Shown piece by piece: positions 16,463 to 27,621 of a DNA stretch of 64,000 bases (position 1 is its first letter; each line of letters opens with the position of its first letter). Position numbers and translations under genes: made by a program. The DNA is from SHVO01 sp041906145 (GTDB lineage: Bacteria; Pseudomonadota; Alphaproteobacteria; Rhodospirillales; Rhodospirillaceae): assembly GCA_041906145.1 (NCBI GenBank), contig JAYRJU010000003.1, forward strand, positions 124,001-188,000, read 5' to 3'. Under the pieces are notes generated by a model. It saw only the letters and a program-made list of their open reading frames with translations, ran no database searches and was not told the DNA's origin.

Positions 16463-19081
16463 GTGGCGGACGTTGAAATCAAGGGCGAAGCTCAAGGGAG
16501 CATGCCGCGTCAGCGCCGTTCCATGAAGACCGCGCGCTCGGTGATCATTATCGATAAGGCCGCCGACTGGATTATCCGCATCGGCGGCATTGGCGTGATT
16601 GTCGCCGTGTTCGGGATCATGGTGTTCCTTGCACAGGTCGTCGTGCCGCTGTTTACAGGCGCGTCCGTTGAAGGATCCAGCTCCGCCAAGATCACCCCGG
16701 GCCCACGCGCGCTCATGGAAGTCATCGACGAATACAAGGTCGTCTCCACCTCGGTCGATGCGACCGGTAAGGTGCATGCTTTCCATATCGCGACCGGCGC
16801 CGAACTCGATGCTCCCGCTTTCGATCTCGGGGGCAAAGAAGTCAGCGCATTTAATCGCACTTTGAACGGCCGTGATCTGGCCTTTGGTTTCGCTGACGGC
16901 ACGTTGCGCCTAGGCACGCTGAAGGTGGGGGGCGCTGTCGTCGACAATGCTCAAGTTCCGCAAAACCTGAAGCGGCTGAACGACTCGGATTTTACGGACG
17001 GGCGAGCGATCTACACCGCAATCAGTCCTGAACAGACGCGCGTCGTCTCGATAGCTGTGGAACTCGGCGAAGAGACGCAGGTTGCGCCGGCCGGAACCGC
17101 GATTGCCGCGATCGATTACCGTCTCGGCGGCACCGTCGAACGCCCGACGCGTTCTTTCATTACTGTCGATGCTGCCGGCATTGGCCGCCTGTCGCGTACG
17201 GAATCGCGCACCAACATGTTGACCGGAGCGACGACGACGACCTTAACGTCCTCAGAGCTGCCTGGCCTGCCGGCTAATGTGCATGTTCATGCCTTGCTGA
17301 TGACCAATAATGCGGACCAGGTCTATGTCGTTGAGGAGACGGGCAATATCTATCGCTACGATACGCGCTCCTTCGCCAAACCGGATCTCGCGGAAACGGT
17401 AGATCTCCTGCCCGGCGATGCAACAGTCGGCGCCATCGGCTTCCTGATCGGCGAGCAATCGCTCGTCATCGGCGGTACCGACGGCTCGGTGAACGTGTAT
17501 TTTCGCCTGCAACGTCCCGACGCCAAGACCAGTGACGGCTACCAACTCGTGCGGGCCCACACGCTCGAGCCGCACACGAAGCCTGTTGTGGCCATGGACG
17601 CCAGCCAGCGCGGCAAGCTGTTCGTCACCGCCGATGCCGGCGGGGAAGTGTGGGTTCGTCATTCCACGAGCGAACAAGTTGTCCTTAAGCTTGCGGCGAA
17701 AGACGCGAAGATCGACACCGTCGCTTTGGCCCCGCGCGAGAACGGTATCGTGGCGATCACTAGCGACGGGCAAGCGCATGCCTGGAATGTGGCTGTGCCT
17801 CATCCCGAAACGACGCTTCAGACTATTTTCGGTAAGGTTTGGTACGAAGGCTACCCCGAACCGGATTTGACCTGGCAGTCGTCTTCAGGCACCGATGCCT
17901 TCGAACCTAAGTTATCTCTCGTGCCGCTCATCTTCGGCACGCTGAAGGCAACAATTTACTCGCTCCTCTTCGCGATCCCGATCGCACTCGGCGCGGCCAT
18001 CTACACTTCCGAGTTCGTCCACCACCGCGTGCGCGCCGTGGTTAAGCCGACGATGGAGTTGATGGCGTCTTTGCCGTCGGTGGTGTTGGGTTTCATCGCG
18101 GCGCTGATCCTAGCGCCGCTGGTCGAGACGTGGATCGCGGCCATCTTCTGCGCCTTCATTGTCGTGCCCGCCGGTCTTTTCGCGGGCGCATATCTTTGGC
18201 AATTACTGCCGTCGAACATCGCGCTCCGCTATGGCGGGTTGCCCAAATTTATCCTGATTTTTACGGCTCTCCTGGCTACGGGCTTGGTCGCGTTTGCGCT
18301 TGGCCCGTGGTTTGAACGCATCTTCTTCGCGGGCGACCTCAAGGCCTGGAGCACTGGCGGTCACGGCGAAAGCACACCTTTCACCGCCATGCTGGTTTTC
18401 CCATTTGCATTCCTCGCGCTGTTTATGAGCACCCAAGGCTTAGTCGGCGAGCGCTTTGGTCACATCCTTCGTGGTGAAGACCGTACACTGGCCGGCTTGA
18501 CCGATCTTGGTCGCTGGGTCGTGACGCTCATCGCGGCGGGTGTGCTCAGCTATCTTGCCGCCCTCGCGCTCGTCCTCATCGGCATGGATCCGCGCGGCGG
18601 CATCGTCGACACCTACGTTCAGCGCAACACGCTGGTTGTCGGCTTCGCCATGGGTTTTGCGGTTATTCCGATCATCTATACGATTTCGGAAGACGCCCTC
18701 AACGCGGTGCCCGAGCATCTGCGGGCGGCGAGCCTCGGCTGCGGCGCCACCGACTGGCAGACGGCGATCTTCGTGATCCTTCCGACCGCGATGAGCGGGG
18801 TATTCTCCGCGATCATGGTTGGCATGGGGCGCGCCGTCGGCGAAACCATGATCGTGGTCATGGCGGCCGGTAATACGCCGCTGCTTGAGTGGAACATCTT
18901 CAGTGGGCTGCGCGCGTTGTCGGCCAATATTGCCGTTGAATTGCCGGAAGCTGTGCGTGATTCCACGCTTTACCGCATGCTCTTCTTGGCGGCTCTGACT
19001 CTCTTCGTGATGACTTTTGCCGTGAACACGTTCGCCGAGTTGATCCGGCAGCGGTTCCGCAAGCGGGCGGCGCAACTGTGA
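16463..19081 (+). CDS. pstC: Phosphate ABC transporter permease PstC, large form
   Basis: 872 residues, against roughly 300 for enteric PstC. A membrane segment near residues 38-60 is followed by a periplasmic domain of about 400 residues (70-470). Repeated VAMDASQRGKLFVTADAGG-like strands there suggest a beta-propeller. The permease core with its EAA-type loop (EHLRAASLGCGATDWQ) fills 490-870. The GTG at 16463 fits GAGGGG five bases upstream; GTG 16457 and ATG 16502 are alternatives. It overlaps pstA by 4 bases. Large PstC forms are known in other proteobacteria; the role of the propeller-like domain is unclear. Confidence 0.9.
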   Translation: MADVEIKGEAQGSMPRQRRSMKTARSVIIIDKAADWIIRIGGIGVIVAVFGIMVFLAQVVVPLFTGASVEGSSSAKITPGPRALMEVIDEYKVVSTSVDATGKVHAFHIATGAELDAPAFDLGGKEVSAFNRTLNGRDLAFGFADGTLRLGTLKVGGAVVDNAQVPQNLKRLNDSDFTDGRAIYTAISPEQTRVVSIAVELGEETQVAPAGTAIAAIDYRLGGTVERPTRSFITVDAAGIGRLSRTESRTNMLTGATTTTLTSSELPGLPANVHVHALLMTNNADQVYVVEETGNIYRYDTRSFAKPDLAETVDLLPGDATVGAIGFLIGEQSLVIGGTDGSVNVYFRLQRPDAKTSDGYQLVRAHTLEPHTKPVVAMDASQRGKLFVTADAGGEVWVRHSTSEQVVLKLAAKDAKIDTVALAPRENGIVAITSDGQAHAWNVAVPHPETTLQTIFGKVWYEGYPEPDLTWQSSSGTDAFEPKLSLVPLIFGTLKATIYSLLFAIPIALGAAIYTSEFVHHRVRAVVKPTMELMASLPSVVLGFIAALILAPLVETWIAAIFCAFIVVPAGLFAGAYLWQLLPSNIALRYGGLPKFILIFTALLATGLVAFALGPWFERIFFAGDLKAWSTGGHGESTPFTAMLVFPFAFLALFMSTQGLVGERFGHILRGEDRTLAGLTDLGRWVVTLIAAGVLSYLAALALVLIGMDPRGGIVDTYVQRNTLVVGFAMGFAVIPIIYTISEDALNAVPEHLRAASLGCGATDWQTAIFVILPTAMSGVFSAIMVGMGRAVGETMIVVMAAGNTPLLEWNIFSGLRALSANIAVELPEAVRDSTLYRMLFLAALTLFVMTFAVNTFAELIRQRFRKRAAQL

Positions 19082-20835
19082 GTGTTGAGGATGCGAGCAT
19101 GGGCGTGATCACCGAGACCACGCAGAAAAATGAAGCTTCGGTTGCCGCGCGCGCGGCGATCCGTCGTACCGACATGCGCGCACGAGGCGAACCCGCCTTA
19201 TGGGTGTTAGGCGGCGCGCTGGCGTTGGGGATCGCGATGATTGCCGGGTTTCTCACGCTGGTCGCGTGGAACGGCGTCATGACCTTTATTCCCAAGCCGA
19301 TCGACGTCGTAACCGAGGCGGACGGCACGGTGACCGCCGGCGAGCCATTCCGTGAAGAGTTATTCCGGCCTACGACGGAAGCGCTGGCGGCCTTGACGCC
19401 GGAGTGGCAACAGCGGATCGCGGACGCGGATGGGTATGCATCGCGCACCCTCTACCGGACCGGCAATTTCGATATCTACGGCGAAGACTTTCGTTGGATT
19501 CCCGATTTCAATGTCACGAAGCGCGAGCGCCCCGCGAACTTCCTGTTCGTCGAGCGCTTGGAGTGGGGTCCTTTCGTCGGATCGATCAAATCGGTCACCA
19601 TCGACGGCGCCGAGCGCCAGATCGCTTCACTCGACGATCCCGCGTTCGTGGCAGCCCACCGCGCCGCGCGTGCGAGGTGGGCGCAGGCCAACAAGGTCGA
19701 GAAAGACGATATCGGCGCGATCAACCATGAAATGGAAGCGGCTCGTCTCGATCTGCGCGGCGTCGAACTCGATAGCGGCCGCGACAGCGCCGATTATCGC
19801 CGGGCCCAGGAGCGTCTTGAAGCCGATGCCGCCATCCAGCGCGCGAATTACGACAAACTCGCTGCGCAGGTTCAAGAGTTGCGGCGCGCGAACGCGGCTA
19901 ACACCGTTACCTTCGTCGCAATCGGCGGCGAAGAGAAGACCGAGGAAATGGCGCACCTGGTGCGGGTATACCCGGCCAACGATCTTTCGTTCGGCGGTAA
20001 GCTTGCGGTCTATTTCTCGCGCTGGGGCGAGTTCCTTGGCGATGAGCCGCGCGAAGCCAATACCGAGGGCGGCGTGTTGCCCGCGATCTTTGGTACTGCG
20101 GCGATGACGCTTCTCATGGTGATCGCTGTCGCGCCTTTCGGCGTTATTACCGCGCTGTACTTGCGCGAGTACGCCAAGCAAGGACGGCTCGTTTCAATCG
20201 TGCGCATTTCGGTCAACAACTTGGCCGGTGTGCCGTCCATCGTCTACGGCGTGTTTGGCCTCGGGTTTTTCGCCTACGCGCTGGGAGGGTCGATCGACGC
20301 GTTGTTCTATCCGGAACGCTTGCCGAGTCCGACGTTCGGCACCGGCGGGCTCCTATGGTCGGCACTCACGCTCGCGCTTCTCACCGTCCCGGTCGTAATC
20401 GTTGCGACGGAGGAAGCGCTGGCCGCTGTGCCGCGGTCCATGCGAGAGGGCTCGCTCGCCTGCGGCGCGTCCAAGTGGCAGACCATCCGCAATATCGTCC
20501 TTCCGCGCGCGATGCCGGGGATTATGACCGGAATAATTCTCGCGATGGCGCGCGGAGCCGGCGAAGTGGCGCCGTTGATGCTGGTGGGAGTGGTGAAGCT
20601 CGCGCCGGAGTTGCCCGTGGACGGCCTGTTCCCCTTCATTCACCTTGAACGCAGCTTCATGCACCTCGGTTTCCACATCTATGACGTGGGCTTCCAATCC
20701 CGCAACGCGGAAGCCGGAAAGCCCATGGTGTTCGTGACCACGATGCTGCTGATCAGCCTGATCTTCGTCATGAACGTAGTGGCCATCGTCATCCGCAATC
20801 GCTTGAGGCGGAAATTCGTGGGCAGTCAATTTTAA
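19078..20835 (+). CDS. pstA: Phosphate ABC transporter permease PstA, large form
   Basis: 585 residues, about twice the usual length. A first membrane segment (about 40-65) is followed by a periplasmic insertion (70-330) with a helical, coiled-coil-like section (about 200-280, rich in Glu, Arg, Ala), then the permease core (335-585) with the loop RSMREGSLACGASKWQ. The GTG start overlaps the pstC stop (GTGA); ATG 19099 behind GAGG is an alternative. The enlarged periplasmic parts of PstC and PstA probably interact with each other. This is inference. Confidence 0.9.
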   Translation: MSVEDASMGVITETTQKNEASVAARAAIRRTDMRARGEPALWVLGGALALGIAMIAGFLTLVAWNGVMTFIPKPIDVVTEADGTVTAGEPFREELFRPTTEALAALTPEWQQRIADADGYASRTLYRTGNFDIYGEDFRWIPDFNVTKRERPANFLFVERLEWGPFVGSIKSVTIDGAERQIASLDDPAFVAAHRAARARWAQANKVEKDDIGAINHEMEAARLDLRGVELDSGRDSADYRRAQERLEADAAIQRANYDKLAAQVQELRRANAANTVTFVAIGGEEKTEEMAHLVRVYPANDLSFGGKLAVYFSRWGEFLGDEPREANTEGGVLPAIFGTAAMTLLMVIAVAPFGVITALYLREYAKQGRLVSIVRISVNNLAGVPSIVYGVFGLGFFAYALGGSIDALFYPERLPSPTFGTGGLLWSALTLALLTVPVVIVATEEALAAVPRSMREGSLACGASKWQTIRNIVLPRAMPGIMTGIILAMARGAGEVAPLMLVGVVKLAPELPVDGLFPFIHLERSFMHLGFHIYDVGFQSRNAEAGKPMVFVTTMLLISLIFVMNVVAIVIRNRLRRKFVGSQF

Positions 20836-20854
20836 GCGAGTGAGCGGACGTCTT

Positions 20855-21673
20855 ATGAACATGGATATCGCTACATCGGCCCGGGAAGACACCGTGTACC
20901 ACGTCAAACGTGGGGGCGCGGGAGAGGTGCTCGATATCGAGAATCTGAGCCTCTGGTATGGCCAGGCCCAAGCCCTGCACAATGTTACCATGCCGATGGA
21001 GAAGGGCCTGGTGACCGCCTTGATCGGCCCTTCCGGCTGCGGAAAGTCCACACTGCTGCGCTGTATCAATCGCATGAACGATCTGGTGGACGGGCTGTCC
21101 ATCACCGGCTCGATCAAACTGCACGGCGAAAACATCTACGCCCGCGACGCGGATGTGATCGCCTTGCGCAAGCGTATGGGCATGGTGTTCCAGAAACCCA
21201 ACCCGTTCCCGATGTCGATCTTCCAGAACGTGGTTTATCCGCTGAAAGTCGACGGGGTGCGTGACAAGGCCGTTCTTGAAGAAACTTGCGAGCGAGCCCT
21301 ACGCAGCGCCGCGTTGTGGAACGAAGTGAAAGATCGCCTCGATCAAAGCGCTTTGGGGCTTTCGGGTGGTCAGCAGCAGCGTCTGTGCATCGCGCGCGCG
21401 GTCGCCGCGGATCCGGAAGTGCTTCTGATGGACGAGCCGTGCTCGGCGCTCGACCCGATCGCCACCGCTAAGATCGAGGATCTCATCAGTGAACTTACCG
21501 GGCACTACACCATCATCATCGTTACTCACAACATGCAGCAGGCGGCGCGCGTCTCCGACAATACCGCCTTTATGTACCTCGGGCGTCTCATTGAGTACGG
21601 CGATACGGAAGTAGTGTTCCAAACTCCCAAATCAGGAAAGACACAAGACTATGTCACAGGTCGTTTCGGCTGA
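20855..21673 (+). CDS. pstB: Phosphate ABC transporter ATPase PstB
   Basis: 272 residues. Walker A GPSGCGKST, signature LSGGQQQR, Walker B VLLMDEPCSALDP and the switch HN in VTHNMQQAARV are all intact. It energises phosphate import with PstC and PstA. The ATG at 20855 is preferred; GTG 20840 is an alternative. phoU, which normally follows pstB, is missing. Instead phoB starts 34 bases later. Confidence 0.95.
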   Translation: MNMDIATSAREDTVYHVKRGGAGEVLDIENLSLWYGQAQALHNVTMPMEKGLVTALIGPSGCGKSTLLRCINRMNDLVDGLSITGSIKLHGENIYARDADVIALRKRMGMVFQKPNPFPMSIFQNVVYPLKVDGVRDKAVLEETCERALRSAALWNEVKDRLDQSALGLSGGQQQRLCIARAVAADPEVLLMDEPCSALDPIATAKIEDLISELTGHYTIIIVTHNMQQAARVSDNTAFMYLGRLIEYGDTEVVFQTPKSGKTQDYVTGRFG

Positions 21674-21707
21674 ACGAAGTATAGAATCAGGTCTTCGGGG
21701 AAAACTT

Positions 21708-22400
<693 letters not shown>

Positions 22401-22523
22401 GCGGCGCTTCCGTGTTCGCGGCGGTTGAAAGCGGCCGCGCGCGCGTCTATGTCTTGTTCCTATGGCTTTCGGCCCGGAATAAATCGATTCCGCGGAGGGG
22501 GTCAGCCAAGGGGAACAGACCAA

Positions 22524-24284
22524 ATGGCCCACGATGCGACGGCGTTTATCACGACCGTTGCCCTTGCCTTCGTGATGGCCTTTACCCTGGGTTTTCTCGC
22601 CCAGCGGCTTCGGCTTTCCCCCATCGTCGGCTATTTGCTGGCTGGCATTGTCGTCGGGCCTTACACGCCCGGGTTCCTCATCGACGCCGAGCTCGCCAAT
22701 CAGTTCGCCGAGATCGGCATTATTCTCCTCATGTTCGGCGTTGGTCTGCACTTCTCGGTAAAAGACCTTCACGCAGTCCGCGGGATTGCGCTCTTGGGAG
22801 CTGTCGTCAAAACGGTCATCGCAACGATGCTCGGCTTTGGCGCCGCGCGGTTCCTATGGGAATGGCCGGCCGGGGCAAGTCTGCTGTTCGGTGTCGCGCT
22901 CTCCGTTGCCAGCACCGTTGTGCTGACGCGTGAGCTGGAAGCACGCCACAAACTCGATAGCCATGAAGGGCGCATAACGGTCGGCTGGCTGATCGTCGAA
23001 GACCTGATCATGGTGTTGGCTCTGGTCCTTCTCCCGGCGACGCGGGGTCTGTTGCGGTCCGGAGATCTCCCGGAGGCCGAGCAACTGGCGCCGCTTGCTC
23101 AGATGCTCGCGCTGGCCATAGGTAAGATTGTGGTTTTCGGTGCGGTCGTCATTGTGGTGGGCCGGCGGGTAGCGCCCTGGATTTTGGCTCAGGTGGCGCG
23201 TACCGGTTCGCGAGAGTTGTTCACGCTATCGGTGCTCGCGATTGCCTTTGGAATTGCCTACGGGTCCTCGGAGCTTTTCGGCGTTTCGTTTGCCTTGGGC
23301 GCGTTTTTCGCCGGCATGGTCCTGAACGAGTCCGATCTCAGCTACCAGGCCGCGGCGGATTCACTGCCCTTTCAGGATGCCTTCGCGGTTTTGTTCTTCG
23401 TCTCTGTCGGCATGCTCGTCGACCCGGCGGTTGTGCTCGCCCATCCCTTTTGGCTCACGGGCGCGGTCCTGATCGCGATCGTCGGCAAGTTCCTGATCAC
23501 GTTCGCGATCGTTCTCGCCTTCCGTTATCCCGTTGGAACGGCGCTGATGGTTTCGGCCGGGCTTGCGCAAATCGGAGAGTTCTCCTTTATCTTGGCCTCG
23601 CTGGGCGTGGAGCTCAAGATTATGACACGTGAGGTGCAGAGCCTTATTCTGGCGACGGCGCTTGTGTCGATTTCCCTTAACCCGTTTTTGTTCAAGATGA
23701 TTGGGCCGTTGGAACGCGGGCTTGGACGCGTGCGGTGGTTGACCGACGCGCTGAACCGCTACACGGCGCTCCCCGCTATTCCGAAGAACGATGTACCCGA
23801 AGATCATACCATTATTGTCGGTTACGGCCGGGTTGGCAGCGTCATCGGCGCGGAGCTCGCGCGCCAGGAGCGGCCCTATATCGTCATCGAATATGACCGG
23901 GTCGCTGCGGACAAATTGCGCCAGAAGGGACTGAACGTCGTGTACGGTAACGCGGCGGCTGCTGCCGTGCTTGAGGCCGCCCATATTGCGACCGCCAGTC
24001 TTTTGGTCATCACGGCGCCTGACGGATTCGCCGCCGGACATATCCTCACTCAGGCGCGTAAAATCCGGCCCGACATCAAGGTCATCGCGCGTAGCCATAG
24101 TACAGAGCAGCTTGCGTTCCTTAAGCGTCAGGGAGCCGATCTCGCCGTTATGGGCGAACACGAGCTCGCGGTCGTAATGGCGGAATATTCTTTGCGGGAG
24201 CTCGGGGTCGCCGAGCATGTCATCGACGCTGTTCTTAACGACCTGCGGCGCGGCGAAACGTTCAGCCCGGTGACCCGCGTCTAA
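22524..24284 (+). CDS. ybaL: YbaL-type cation:proton antiporter (CPA2) with TrkA-N domain
   Basis: 586 residues. Twelve or so membrane segments (1-400) of the CPA2/Kef family, including SPIVGYLLAGIVVGP and the ion-site region FALGAFFAGMVLNES, are followed by a cytoplasmic Rossmann TrkA-N domain (430-560, VGYGRVGSVIGAEL). By its N-terminus it is closer to E. coli YbaL than to KefB or KefC. It probably exchanges K+ or Na+ for H+ under nucleotide or redox control. AAGGGGAAC before ATG 22524 fixes the start. It lies 123 bases after phoB and may be read from that operon. Confidence 0.9.
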   Translation: MAHDATAFITTVALAFVMAFTLGFLAQRLRLSPIVGYLLAGIVVGPYTPGFLIDAELANQFAEIGIILLMFGVGLHFSVKDLHAVRGIALLGAVVKTVIATMLGFGAARFLWEWPAGASLLFGVALSVASTVVLTRELEARHKLDSHEGRITVGWLIVEDLIMVLALVLLPATRGLLRSGDLPEAEQLAPLAQMLALAIGKIVVFGAVVIVVGRRVAPWILAQVARTGSRELFTLSVLAIAFGIAYGSSELFGVSFALGAFFAGMVLNESDLSYQAAADSLPFQDAFAVLFFVSVGMLVDPAVVLAHPFWLTGAVLIAIVGKFLITFAIVLAFRYPVGTALMVSAGLAQIGEFSFILASLGVELKIMTREVQSLILATALVSISLNPFLFKMIGPLERGLGRVRWLTDALNRYTALPAIPKNDVPEDHTIIVGYGRVGSVIGAELARQERPYIVIEYDRVAADKLRQKGLNVVYGNAAAAAVLEAAHIATASLLVITAPDGFAAGHILTQARKIRPDIKVIARSHSTEQLAFLKRQGADLAVMGEHELAVVMAEYSLRELGVAEHVIDAVLNDLRRGETFSPVTRV

Positions 24285-24290
24285 TCTTCT

Positions 24291-24809
24291 CTATTCGCTG
24301 TCGTATTGCAGAAGTGCAGCGAAGGGAACACCCAGCGTTTCTCGCGCCTTCAAGAACGACAGTTCGATCACGCAAGACGCGCCTACCACCTCGGCGCCGG
24401 ACTCGCGCAGAAGCTTCGCGGCCGCCTTAATGGTGCCGCCAGTGGCAAGCAGATCATCGAGAACGACCACGCGCTCGCCGTGGGTGACGGCATCGTCCTG
24501 GATTTCGATCGTGTCGGTGCCGTACTCGAGCCCATACGTGTGGGATTTCACCTTACCCGGGAGCTTGCCTGACTTGCGGATCATGATCGTGCCGCAGTTC
24601 AGCGCGATCGCCGAAGGCGCTGCCACCAAGAAGCCGCGTGCGTCGATCGCCGCGAGGACGTCGGGTCTCCACGGAGCGATCATCTCGGCCATGCGGTCGA
24701 TGGTCGTGCGCCACGCTTGCGGGTGACGGATCAGGGTCGAGATGTCGAAAAAGTTGATGCCCGGTTTGGGGAAATCGGGGATCTGGCGTACGTGCTGTTT
24801 GAGATCCAT
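24291..24809 (-). CDS. apt: Adenine phosphoribosyltransferase
   Basis: 172 residues. Salvages adenine plus PRPP to AMP. The PRPP-binding motif is VVVLDDLLATGGT, and the adenine-site region KPGINFFDIS is at the N-terminus. The ATG at 24809 gives the normal family length and follows a purine-poor leader; a TTG at 24827 would add six residues. It is convergent with ybaL, 6 bases apart. Its start lies 21 bases after the end of the symporter gene on the same strand. Confidence 0.95.
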   Translation of the reverse strand: MDLKQHVRQIPDFPKPGINFFDISTLIRHPQAWRTTIDRMAEMIAPWRPDVLAAIDARGFLVAAPSAIALNCGTIMIRKSGKLPGKVKSHTYGLEYGTDTIEIQDDAVTHGERVVVLDDLLATGGTIKAAAKLLRESGAEVVGASCVIELSFLKARETLGVPFAALLQYDSE

Positions 24810-24830
24810 CGGAGGCAAAAAAAACAAGTG

Positions 24831-26090
24831 TTAGGACGTTTGCGCCTTTTCTGTATCTGGGGCCGCTTCCGGATGCAATTCGTTCTCCCATCGCGCAACG
24901 GCGGTCGTTGCAATTGCATTGCCGACCACGTTGGTCGCGCTGCGGCCCATGTCGAGGAATTGATCGACGCCGAGGATTAGAAGAAGGCCTGCCTCGGGGA
25001 GGTTGAAGGTCGTAAGCGTCGCGGCGATGACCACCAATGACGCGCGCGGAACGCCCGCCATGCCTTTACTGGTGATCATGAGGAGCAGCAACATGGTGAT
25101 CTGGTGCGCCCAGGTCACTTCGATGTTGTAGGCCTGCGCGATGAACATGACGGCGAAGGTGCAATACATCATCGAGCCGTCGAGGTTGAACGAGTAGCCG
25201 ACCGGAAGAACGAAAGAAGCGACACGTTTTGACACGCCGAAACGTTCCAGCTGCTCGAGGGTCTTCGGATAGGCGGCTTCCGACGATGCGGTCGAGAAAG
25301 CCAGAAGAATGGGGGCTTTGAGGCCGTTGACGAGCTTTCCGATACTGCTGCCCACAATCAAATAACCCGCGCCGATCAGGAGGGCCCACAGCAGAATGAG
25401 CGATAGATAGAAACCTCCCATGAAGCGCCCGTAGGCGGTCAAGATGTCGAGCCCTTGCGTCGTGACCACCGACGATAACGCCGCGAAGATCGCGAGCGGG
25501 GCTGCCTTCATCACATAACTGGTGATTTGCAGCATGATGTTGGCCGCGCTGTTGGCGAGATCGGCGATAACCTTGCCGTGGTGACCCTGGTTCATGGCCG
25601 CGACCCCGACGAAGGCCGAGAAAACGACAATCTGCAGGATCTCGTTATTCACCATGGATTCAAAGAATGACCGCGGCACGAGGTGGGTGATGAACTCGCG
25701 AAGGTTCAGCGAAGCGCCTTGAACGGCGCTGGGGGTGGTCGCGTCCGGCAGGGGGAGTCCCAGGTTTTCCCCCGGCGCCAGAAGGTTGACCATGATCAGC
25801 CCGAGGAACAGCGAAACCAGCGACGCGCCAATAAACCACGCTAGCGTGCGCGCCCCGATCCGTCCCAACGACGAGGCGTCGCCCATATGCGCGATGCCAA
25901 CGACCAGTGTCGAGAAGACGAGGGGGCCGATGATCATCCGGATGAGGCGGATGAAGACGTCCGTGATGATGGAAAAGTAACTGGCGACCTGCTTAGCGCT
26001 CGCAGGGTCCAACTGGTTGTGGCAGATGGCCCCCACAACGATTCCAACCACCATCGCAATGACGATGGGGTTCGCGAGCCGGCGCAGCAT
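24831..26090 (-). CDS. Dicarboxylate/amino acid:cation symporter (DAACS family)
   Basis: 419 residues, inner membrane, GltP/DctA fold. Eight membrane helices and two re-entrant hairpins are expected. Substrate-site motifs are present: AFSTASSEAAYPKTL (hairpin 1), GYSFNLDGS (helix 7) and LDMGRSATNVVGN (helix 8). The Arg in the last motif suggests acidic substrates such as glutamate, aspartate or C4-dicarboxylates. The gene probably heads a short operon with apt. Confidence 0.93.
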   Translation of the reverse strand: MLRRLANPIVIAMVVGIVVGAICHNQLDPASAKQVASYFSIITDVFIRLIRMIIGPLVFSTLVVGIAHMGDASSLGRIGARTLAWFIGASLVSLFLGLIMVNLLAPGENLGLPLPDATTPSAVQGASLNLREFITHLVPRSFFESMVNNEILQIVVFSAFVGVAAMNQGHHGKVIADLANSAANIMLQITSYVMKAAPLAIFAALSSVVTTQGLDILTAYGRFMGGFYLSLILLWALLIGAGYLIVGSSIGKLVNGLKAPILLAFSTASSEAAYPKTLEQLERFGVSKRVASFVLPVGYSFNLDGSMMYCTFAVMFIAQAYNIEVTWAHQITMLLLLMITSKGMAGVPRASLVVIAATLTTFNLPEAGLLLILGVDQFLDMGRSATNVVGNAIATTAVARWENELHPEAAPDTEKAQTS

Positions 26091-26488
26091 CTCATATCCC
26101 CCTTGAGGCCGCTAAATATCTCTAAACCATGGCATTTGTCGCCGGGCGGCGCATCCCTTTTAGGGTGACGGAACCGCGGGCGGTAAAACCTATCCTCAAA
26201 ATGCAACCAGTGGCTTAGCATGGCCGTACACTGTATCCGGAAGCGACCCGGCTGGTCGGATGCTTGTGAGATGACGCCTTTTGGTTGTATAAGCGATACG
26301 GCACTGGCACTTATACCGGTCAGGGCCTCGTTTCATCCCGTAAGCCTAGAAAATCGTCGGCAACGGGCCTCGCCGCACAACTTCAGGACGATCAGGGCGT
26401 TTATGCTGCAAAACCGTAAGTCTTGTCGGGCTGTTTATGTTGGCATCAACCGGCGGGGGAAAAGCATGATCGCCGTTGGGGCTGGGCA
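26091..26488. other. 398-base intergenic region, no gene seen
   Basis: Divergent region between the symporter (minus) and the DUF2336 gene (plus). Short frames here lack ribosome sites and coding composition. I see no convincing promoter, terminator or palindrome. Confidence 0.5.
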
Positions 26489-27619
26489 ATGACCGGACTG
26501 ACCATGGAAGACGTCAATCAGCTGAAGAAAGACCCGTCCCCGGCGGTACGCGCCGGCACGGCGGTTAAACTCGCTCAGCAGTTCAACGCTACTTCTTTCG
26601 CTCCGGCTGAGCTGGCGCTCGCCGAGCAAATTTTCCGCCTCATGGTGCGCGACGCCGAAGTCCGCGTGCGCGAGGCGTTGTCCGCCAACCTGCGCGCTAA
26701 TCCGCGCTTACCGCACGACGTAGCGGTTTCGCTTGCCCGCGACGTTGATTCTGTGGCGCTACCGATCCTCAGTGCATCGGAAGTCCTCACGGCGGACGAT
26801 CTTTTGCAGATCATCACCAGCCAGGGCTCGCCCTCGCGCCTCGACGCCATCGCGGGCCGCCGCGAGGTCGACGCGCGCGTGTCCGACGCGATTGTCCAAA
26901 ATGGTTCTGAAACGGTGGTTGCGAAATTGCTCGCCAATCCGGGCGCCGCGATCGCCGAGCCGACCTTGCATACGGTGGTCGATAAATTCGGCCATAGCGA
27001 AGCCATACAGGAGCCGCTTGTCCATCGCGATGCGTTGCCGATCACCATAGCGGAACGGCTGGTCACTCGTGTCGCCGAACACTTGCGTACGCACCTTCTT
27101 TCCCACCACAAGATTTCGGCGGATATCGCGCTCGATCTCGTGCTTCAGACCCGCGAGCGTGCGACCGTCGGTCTAGCCATGGGGGTTTCGGAAGAGAGCC
27201 TGAAGGCGCTCGTCGCGCAACTCCAAGCGAACAATCGCCTTACGGGCTCGATCGTCTTGCGCGCGATCTGCATGGGCAACTTGCGATTCTTCGAACACGC
27301 GCTTGCCGCCCTCGCAGGCCTTCCCATCGACAACACACGCGCGCTCATCCACGATCCCGGCGGCCGCGGTCTCCAGACAATCTGGGTCAAGACGCGCCTT
27401 CCCGAGGGCGGCTATCCCGCCGTTCAGGCGGCCCTGTCGGTCATTGCCCAGACCGAACTCGACGGCCGCGATCTCGATCCTGAGCGTTATTCGCGCCGGA
27501 TTATCGAGCGCGTGCTGACGCAATACGAAAGCATCGGCGTTGAGTTCGATAACGACGATTTGGAATACCTGCTTGCGAAAGTGACGCAGGTTCCCGCGGC
27601 GTCGCTCGCGGTCCACTAA
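26489..27619 (+). CDS. DUF2336 domain protein
   Basis: 376 residues, soluble and almost wholly alpha-helical. HEAT-like repeats in the first half (SPAVRAGTAVKLAQQ, DAEVRVREALSANLRANPRLP) match the DUF2336 family, common in alphaproteobacteria and of unknown function. No signal or membrane segment. The ATG at 26489 starts the conserved part; the frame continues upstream without family similarity. It is convergent with gloA, with only 2 bases between the stops. Confidence 0.85.
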   Translation: MTGLTMEDVNQLKKDPSPAVRAGTAVKLAQQFNATSFAPAELALAEQIFRLMVRDAEVRVREALSANLRANPRLPHDVAVSLARDVDSVALPILSASEVLTADDLLQIITSQGSPSRLDAIAGRREVDARVSDAIVQNGSETVVAKLLANPGAAIAEPTLHTVVDKFGHSEAIQEPLVHRDALPITIAERLVTRVAEHLRTHLLSHHKISADIALDLVLQTRERATVGLAMGVSEESLKALVAQLQANNRLTGSIVLRAICMGNLRFFEHALAALAGLPIDNTRALIHDPGGRGLQTIWVKTRLPEGGYPAVQAALSVIAQTELDGRDLDPERYSRRIIERVLTQYESIGVEFDNDDLEYLLAKVTQVPAASLAVH

Positions 27620-27621
27620 AC

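Noticed and set aside
26220..26492. 90-codon plus-strand frame before the DUF2336 gene
   Set aside because: No ribosome site and atypical residue composition; overlaps the real start region.
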